Source of the DNA: Meghimatium bilineatum | Lineage: Eukaryota; Mollusca; Gastropoda; Stylommatophora; Philomycidae | Assembly: GCA_034231615.1 (NCBI GenBank) | Contig: CM067318.1 | Coordinates: 31,761,723-31,825,722, forward strand | Length of the DNA: 64,000 nt | Direction: 5' to 3' | Shown: piece by piece, positions 59,403-64,000 of the stretch | Position numbering within the stretch: position 1 is the first letter of the stretch | How the letters are laid out: every line of letters starts with the position of its first letter | Made by a program: the position numbers and the translations under genes | Notes under the pieces: model-generated | The model's database searches: none | Told to the model about the DNA's origin: nothing | The model's input: only the letters and a program-made list of their open reading frames with translations

Positions 59403-59510
59403 ATAAATTGCTTTTAACGCTAAATACAATTTCTGCGTATTATTGCTGTCAGCATAATGTTGTATCTCTTTGGCTTTGGTGCTAAACCATGGAGTCTTGC
59501 ATCCTCCTTA

Positions 59511-59592
59511 GTTCATACTACATCAGGTCTCATACTACATTAGGTTTCATACTACATCAGGTCTCATACTACATCAGAGGTCTCATATGATG
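59511..59592 (+). repeat. Remnant 19-bp satellite, 4 units
   Basis: TTCATACTACATCAGGTCTC and related words at the far side of the LINE, same unit as 52613-53840. Confidence 0.85.
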
Positions 59593-59700
59593 TTACAAGT
59601 TAAAACATATAACTAAAAAAGCAACTAGATGAAAACATAATAGATTATAACACATAGTATAATAAATCAGCAAAAATGTTACACAAGCTAACAGACTTAC

Positions 59701-59789
59701 TGTCCAGCAAAGAAGGCAACCCATGGAAACCTCAGATCATGTGTGTCCACAAAGATGTTCTGTACAAACACATTAGGTGTGCAGCTGTG
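59701..59789 (-). CDS. SETDB1: Internal exon of SETDB1-type methyltransferase (SET core, NHSC region)
   Basis: On minus, acceptor TGTTAACAG and donor GTAAGT bound 29 codons plus 2 nt (phase 0 in, phase 2 out). The residues [21 protein letters not shown] and PWVAFFAG follow directly on RYLN from the exon at 62061, restoring the invariant SET motif N-H-S-C that forms the S-adenosylmethionine site; its Cys also helps bind the post-SET zinc. [16 protein letters not shown] is strongly SETDB1-like (SETDB2 differs at FPWVAFF). It is too short and in the wrong context for a longest-ORF finder. Confidence 0.93.
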
Positions 59790-59869
59790 CTGTTAACAGA
59801 AATAAACACATAAGATACCAAGATATCCCTATATATTTAAGTGCCATATAAATCTATTACATTAATAAA

Positions 59870-60775
59870 GTGGTACTCAGTCTGAGTTATTTTTGGCCTA
59901 TGGCCCTATTTTGGGACTTTTTCTCAGTCAATTCCTCTTTTGCCAAGTTTGGCACAAAGGGCGGATGTCATAGTTCTCCATGCCTGTCAATCAGTTGCTA
60001 AGGATTGCAGGTCTTGTGCATTTATGCCTGTTGATTTTAGTTCATTCATAAAAGTTCTTCTTGGTTGATTTTGGTCTTTTTTTTTTTTTTCCCGTTTGGT
60101 GTCCACATGAAGACTTTCGTGGAATTTTATCTTCCTTCATTTTAAGTATGTGGCCGATGTATGTCCAGCGGCGTTTTCTGATGATGTTCGTCACATATTC
60201 TTGTTTTATCTCCACACTTAGTATGTCGTTTGATTTGAAGTCTTTCCAATTAATATTTGTGATTTTTCTGAGGCATCTATTCTCGAAGGCAACTAACTTC
60301 TTATCTATTATTGCGGTAGATTTTCAACTTTTACATCCATATGTCAATGATTGAATCACACTTGCATTGAAAAGCCGCAGTTTGATGTGTTTACTTGCGA
60401 TCTTCAATCTCCAGATGTTTGAGAGTTTGTTATAGGTGTTGGAGGCGAGAGCGATTCGAGTCTTGATTTCTGAGTTGGTATTTCCATCTGCTGTTATCTT
60501 GCTTCCCAAATATATAAAATTTGAAACGTTGTCTAATTTATCTAGTTTAATTGATTCTGTCAGGCCGGTAAAGTTCATGATTTTCGTTTTATGTGTGTTT
60601 ATTTGAAGACCTATCTGTTGTGCAAAAAATTTGAGTCTTTCTGTTTTTTTCTTTGAGATCTTGGTGTGTTGAACTCAGGAGAGCAATATTATCTGCGAAG
60701 GTTAGATCTTCCAGGGTCTTGTTGTTTACCCATTTGATTCCTAGCTGTGGTGCTATTAAAAAAAGGTTCCCTTTT
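59870..60775 (-). pseudogene. RT-LINE 3' fragment in a SETDB1-like intron
   Basis: On minus: TLEDLTFADNIALLSSTHQD (RT catalytic box as FADN, about 60720), then after a shift NTHKTKIMNFTGLTESIKL, VSNFIYLGSKITADGNTNSE, IKTRIALASNTYNKLSNIWR, KLRLFNASVIQSLTYGC (60578-60324). The C-terminus is FMNELKSTGINAQDLQSLA and TMTSALCAKLGKRGID (about 60060-59910). It is 5'-truncated and shifted. A different clade from the zinc-finger LINE, judging by the linker. Confidence 0.82.
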
Positions 60776-61130
60776 TGTCCAGAATACTTTTTAAGAATTA
60801 TCGATACATATTTGTCATTTAGGTAGCTACCTACTATGGCCCCCCAATTTTAAAATGATTGAACTTTTAGTTTTACTAAGATGTCAACCAGGGAAAAATA
60901 TTTTGTTATTACAATACGTTTCTATGTATTGTTAAAACAAAGCAAATCTGCATAAGTGCCCTGAAAGCCAGCTTTCATGCAAGTATCAATAGAAGCTACA
61001 CTACTGTCGAAGTCAGAAAATCGTATTGGAACTTAGATGGAGCATTTATGCTGCACAATCAAATCTATGCACAAAATAGCCATAACGATAAGCAATCAAA
61101 ATGTTGTTCAAGAGCTCAGTCACAGAGTGT
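60776..61130. other. Unassigned intron sequence
   Basis: AT-rich; nothing recognised. Confidence 0.4.
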
Positions 61131-61134
61131 CTCT

Positions 61135-61757
61135 GTAAACCAAATTGTGGGGAATCTACAGCAATGTAAAACAAAAGCCCTATACATGACTAATATTGGA
61201 ACCACATTGTGGGAAATCCACAGCAATGTAAAACAAACGACCTATTAAAAAAAAACTGTTATATTTATTTTTCCCTTTAGGGAGTTACAGGGAATATGTG
61301 AGTGGCTTACTTCCTGTAACTCCTTAACTGGAAAAATACAGTATGACCGTTTTTTTAGATGACCTATACATGACCAATATTGTAACCAAATTGTGGAGAA
61401 TCCACAGCAATGTAAAATAAACGTTCTATACATGACCAATATTGTAACCAAATTGTGGAGAATCCACAGCAATGTAAAATAAACGTCCTATACATGACCA
61501 ATATTGTAACCAAATTGTGGAGAATCCACAGCAATGTAAAATAAACGTCCTATACATGACCAATATTGTAACCAAATTGTGGAGAATCCACAGCAATGTA
61601 AAATAAACGTCCTATACATGACCAATATTGTAACCAAATTGTGGAGAATCCACAGCAATGTAAAATAAACGTCCTATACATGACCAATATTATAACCAAA
61701 TTGTGGAGAATCCACAGCAATATAAAATAAACGTCCTATACATGACCAATATTGGAC
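61135..61757. repeat. 62-bp minisatellite, about 8 copies, interrupted by a foldback element
   Basis: CCTATACATGACCAATATTG + TAACCAAATTGTGGAGAATC + CACAGCAATGTAAAATAAAC + GT, 62-bp spacing (61393, 61455 and on). The first two units are diverged and separated from the rest by the element at 61242-61364. Confidence 0.93.
61242..61364. mobile_element. Foldback MITE-like insertion of about 120 bp
   Basis: The arms are A-run + ...ATTTTTCCCTTTAGGGAGTT + ACAGGGA on the left and TCCTGTAACTCCTTAACTGG + AAAAAT...T-run on the right, separated by about 17 bp. GACCTAT occurs on both sides (61234-61240; about 61369-61375), compatible with a short target duplication, although the satellite unit also carries CCTAT, which weakens that reading. 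It is non-coding. Confidence 0.7.
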
Positions 61758-62060
61758 TGGATGCATTGTGATTGATAACAGAAGAACACATTTTCTGTCC
61801 TACTCCCTTCTATTTCACTTCTGGTTTAGTAACATCTATGAGCACACACACACACACAAACTGACCACCTCATCTCCAAGCAAACAGAAGCTTAGTATAG
61901 TGATGTAGAATGCATTTCCCTGTTAACCTTTACAATGATAAAAAAAACAACCATACTTAAATTCCCAAACCAAACAGATTTGCCATAATGTCATCACAGA
62001 ATTAAACATGAAACCTGTCATAAACATTTGATACATTCTTTCGGACAGGTTTGAACTTAC

Positions 62061-62173
62061 ATTGAGGTATCGACCTAGATTTCCCATGGATTTGGCATCC
62101 ATAATGTAACATTCTGTATCATCCAGGAAATATGACCTGGTTGGAATTCTTTCTTTTTTCTCCACACTGGAAA
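62061..62173 (-). CDS. SETDB1: Internal exon of SETDB1-type methyltransferase (second SET segment start)
   Basis: On minus, acceptor TATGTTTTAACAG is followed by 2 nt and 37 codons, then donor GTAAGT (phase 1 in, phase 0 out). It encodes SSVEKKERIPTRSYFLDD, TECYIMDAKSMGNLGRYLN. YIMDAK..GNLGRYLN is the start of the C-terminal segment of the bifurcated SET domain, after the long low-complexity insertion typical of SETDB1. The preceding Lys/Glu/Ser-rich residues would be the end of that insertion. Exons for the Tudor, methyl-CpG-binding-like and pre-SET parts lie upstream, beyond 64000 or unseen. The open frame through the splice sites (61923-62252) overstates the coding extent. Confidence 0.92.
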
Positions 62174-62620
62174 CTGTTAAAACATAGAAAAAACCAAATA
62201 AATGAAAAATAAACCAAAATTTTCTATCAATTCTTCTACAGCTATCACACAAATATAACTATCATGGATAGAGAGAAGAATATAGAGAAAACAGAGTTAA
62301 CCTTTACGACTCTGCGGTAGCAATAATGCGCCTATGAGAACAGCTCCGTTGTGCCTGCAGGCGCAATCCCGCTACATAGGATATCGCCCGATTCCCGAGT
62401 ACGGAACTTCACAAAGTAATGATCCCGTGACGTATAAAACACGCCAAACGACGCTAGGAATACGTCGCAGTTTAAAGGTCAAGTTACTTTACTCATTACG
62501 ACTGCAAGAAGAGAGAAATCTGGCTGGTTTTGTCAGCGAATTTCTGGAACGACGTTGGCCATTTTTTAAGCCATATTTTACTATCAAATTGAGTACCGCG
62601 TGGCATGGCTAAGTGATCGT
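62174..62620. other. CpG-richer unassigned stretch
   Basis: From about 62310 to 62610 CpG dinucleotides are visibly more frequent than in the surroundings (GCGCCTATG, ATCGCCCGATTCCCGAGTAC, ACGTCGCAG). A 92-codon plus frame (62334-62612) shows no family resemblance. It could be part of a dispersed element together with the direct repeat that follows. Confidence 0.45.
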
Positions 62621-62624
62621 GAAT

Positions 62625-62997
62625 ACATGTTTTAATTGTTGTTTTTTATGTTTAATATGTTGTTATTTGATAAGAATGTTTGTGTAGTCGTTCAAAAACA
62701 CAAAAATAATATGTATCAGGAGTGCCACGTGTGTGCTTAGACAATAATTACGCTGCGTGTCGGGCTAGACCTAGTGTTTACCGGACGGACGTTATATGCG
62801 ATTTCTTATAAACTACATGTTTTAATTGTTGTTTTTTGTGTTTAATATGTTGTTATTTGATAAGAATGTTTGTGTAGTCATTCAAAAACACAAAAATAAT
62901 ATGTATCGGGGTGCCACGTGAGTGCATAGACAATAATTACGCTGCGTGTCGGGATAGACCTAGTGTTTACCGGGCGGACGTTATATGCAATTTCTTC
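62625..62997. repeat. 190-bp direct repeat, 2 copies
   Basis: ACATGTTTTAATTGTTGTTT ... GCCACGTG ... TTACGCTGCGTGTCGGG ... CTAGTGTTTACCGG at 62625-62808 recurs at 62815-62997 with a handful of substitutions. Confidence 0.92.
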
Positions 62998-63405
62998 ACG
63001 TTTTATTAGTTTTTTAGTTCATCTTATACTAGTTTTGATATAAAACAATATATATACAATAAGTATAGGTATTTATGAGGATTTTATCAATGATTCCACG
63101 CATTGCTAAAGTATTAGGGTCGTCAAGAAGTTACATGTGCGATTTGAAAATTGCGTTTTGCGATTTCCCCCCCGAATTTTCAACTTCACAACTTGCTCAC
63201 AACTGTCATATCATACATACAACAACAACAAAAACATGACTATATTCACTATTCACTCCTTTATTTAGATATGCAAAAATTATTTTGATATCTTTTAAAA
63301 TAAAAAGTTATCACGTTTTCAAAACACCCACCATCAATAACGAAAATTTTCCAAAAAAGAATTCAGGCCCAAGGGGATGTTTCTTAATTTTTAATTCAGG
63401 GCCCT
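62998..63405. other. Unassigned AT-rich sequence
   Basis: Nothing recognised; a C-run is at 63166-63172. Confidence 0.4.
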
Positions 63406-63407
63406 AA

Positions 63408-63668
63408 AGGTTAACAGACTGTGATTGCCCATGTGTAGCTGGGACCCCGAAAGGGGAAGAATAGCAACACTGTTACCTGCCAGGCACATTTTAAAAGGTG
63501 ACTAAGGAGATTTAGGGGGATGTAATTGGCTGTCCTATCCATAGAATCAAAGAAGTTATGCAGAAGTTGAATAGATCAAGCTGAAAGGTGCAGATATGCC
63601 GTAAACCATGACAAAACATTTCATTCTCTGGACTATATTCTGCTAATCTGTACAAGTTTGAGAAAGAA
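63408..63668 (+). repeat. SINE-1 copy, plus orientation
   Basis: GACCCCGAAAGGGGAAGAAT, AGCAACACTGTTACCTGCCA, GGTGACTAAGGAGATTTAGG, GGCTGTCCTATCC, GCTGAAAGGTGCAGATATGC, CATTTCATTCTCTGGACTAT, TCTGCTAATCTG and TTTGAGAAAGAAC. It is the reverse complement of the complete copy at 58961, in order, but the middle is altered (ATAGAATCAAAGAAG). Confidence 0.88.
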
Positions 63669-63685
63669 CAAAGAAAAATGGTCTA

Positions 63686-64000
63686 CTCTATTTGAAAAAC
63701 AACTCTATTTGAGAAACAACTCTATTTGAGAAACAACTCTATCTGAGAAACAACTCTATTTGAGAAACAACTCTATCTGAGAAACAGCTCTATCTGAGAA
63801 ACAGCTCTATTTGAGAAACAGCTCTATTTGAGAAACAACTCTATTTGAAAAACAACTCTATTTGAGAAACAACTCTATCTGAGAAACAACTCTATCTGAG
63901 AAACAACTCTATTTGAAAAACAACTCTATCTGAGAAACAACTCTATTTGAGAAACAACTCTATCTGAGAAACAACTCTATCTGAGAAACAACTCTATCTG
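63686..64000. repeat. 17-bp satellite running off the window end
   Basis: TCTATTTGAGAAACAAC and TCTATCTGAGAAACAAC, about 18 units, with ACAGC and GAAAAAC variants. It starts directly after the SINE-1 copy, whose end contains TTTGAGAAAGAAC, a possible seed. Confidence 0.95.

Larger units (their letters stand above)
57288..59508 (-). pseudogene. Zinc-finger-type RT-LINE, longer copy (B side)
   Basis: On minus from 59508: WFSTKAKEIQHYADSNNTQK-like and LYLALKAIYG-like pre-RT (59500-59403). After the SINE insertion comes LKTKGH... and TITDREDILKRWAEHFENVL (about 58920-58840), LPCIEEVEKAISNLSVGKAP, GSDFIPAEVYAVSGP, IPQDFKDASIIHLYMRKLNR (58767-58540). Then ISLLSIAGKIL..LL and QCGFQQGRGTIDMIF regions follow (58530-58370), VDLTKVFDTI (about 58310), and the same RT 3' half as copy A (58136-57801). 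The C-terminal zinc finger is not reached, because the 1.2-kb repeat interrupts near 57285. Stops and a decayed LLFADD site make it inactive. Confidence 0.85.

Noticed and set aside
61923-62252. 109-codon frame as a stand-alone gene
   Set aside because: Only 62061-62173 is coding; the rest runs through the splice donor and acceptor into introns.
63686-64000. CRISPR-like regular array
   Set aside because: Directly abutting 17-bp repeats without spacers in a eukaryotic intron setting; simple satellite. The same applies to the 19-, 34-, 37-, 39-, 55- and 62-bp arrays.

Overview
This is eukaryotic genomic DNA. It is intron- and repeat-dominated, with no operons, no bacterial-type gene packing and no viral genome. 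The mix of LINEs (one RT-LINE with a C-terminal C2H2 zinc finger, I-group LINEs with an RNase H domain), SINEs, small hAT-type elements and many minisatellites fits an invertebrate metazoan. A mollusc, probably a gastropod, is my best guess, but this is inferred from element style and not proven.

Two host genes can be read through the repeats, tail to tail. On the + strand, three exons (14107-14272, 27397-27533, 31213-31279) join in compatible phases and encode two chitin-binding peritrophin-A (CBM14-type) domains. The 13.1-kb intron between the first two is mostly satellite and transposon debris. On the - strand, three exons (62173-62061, 59789-59701, 47209-47092) join in phase and encode the C-terminal half of the SET domain plus the post-SET zinc motif and stop codon of a SETDB1/eggless-type histone H3K9 methyltransferase. 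Its last intron is 12.5 kb long. Most of these exons lie in frames that a longest-ORF view does not show.

Layout: 1-742, RNase H LINE 3' end. 742-5490, unassigned sequence, small tandem repeats, a 27-bp-arm hairpin and an RT-LINE remnant. 5495-13840, a 34-bp minisatellite split by 6.5 kb of minus-strand LINEs. 14107-31279, CBM14 gene exons, with a 39-bp satellite (16.3-18.5 kb) and a 3.8-kb 34-bp satellite (23.5-27.3 kb) in the large intron. 33.2-34.65 kb, 55-bp repeat. 35.5-43.0 kb, a pile of LINEs inserted into each other. 47.1-62.2 kb, SETDB1-like 3' end, whose last intron holds a 37-bp satellite, an inverted 19-bp satellite, a 3.2-kb tandem duplication and a LINE > SINE > hAT-MITE nest. 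61.1-61.8 kb, 62-bp repeat. 63.7-64.0 kb, 17-bp repeat running off the window.

Almost all long ORFs here are either retrotransposon remnants or stop-free satellite frames; none of the satellite frames should be treated as a gene. The most informative observations are the hidden exons, the recent 3.19-kb tandem duplication with a clean breakpoint, the precise nested insertions with target-site duplications, and a 3' tail motif (GAACG followed by GAA repeats) shared by an autonomous LINE and two non-autonomous repeat families.
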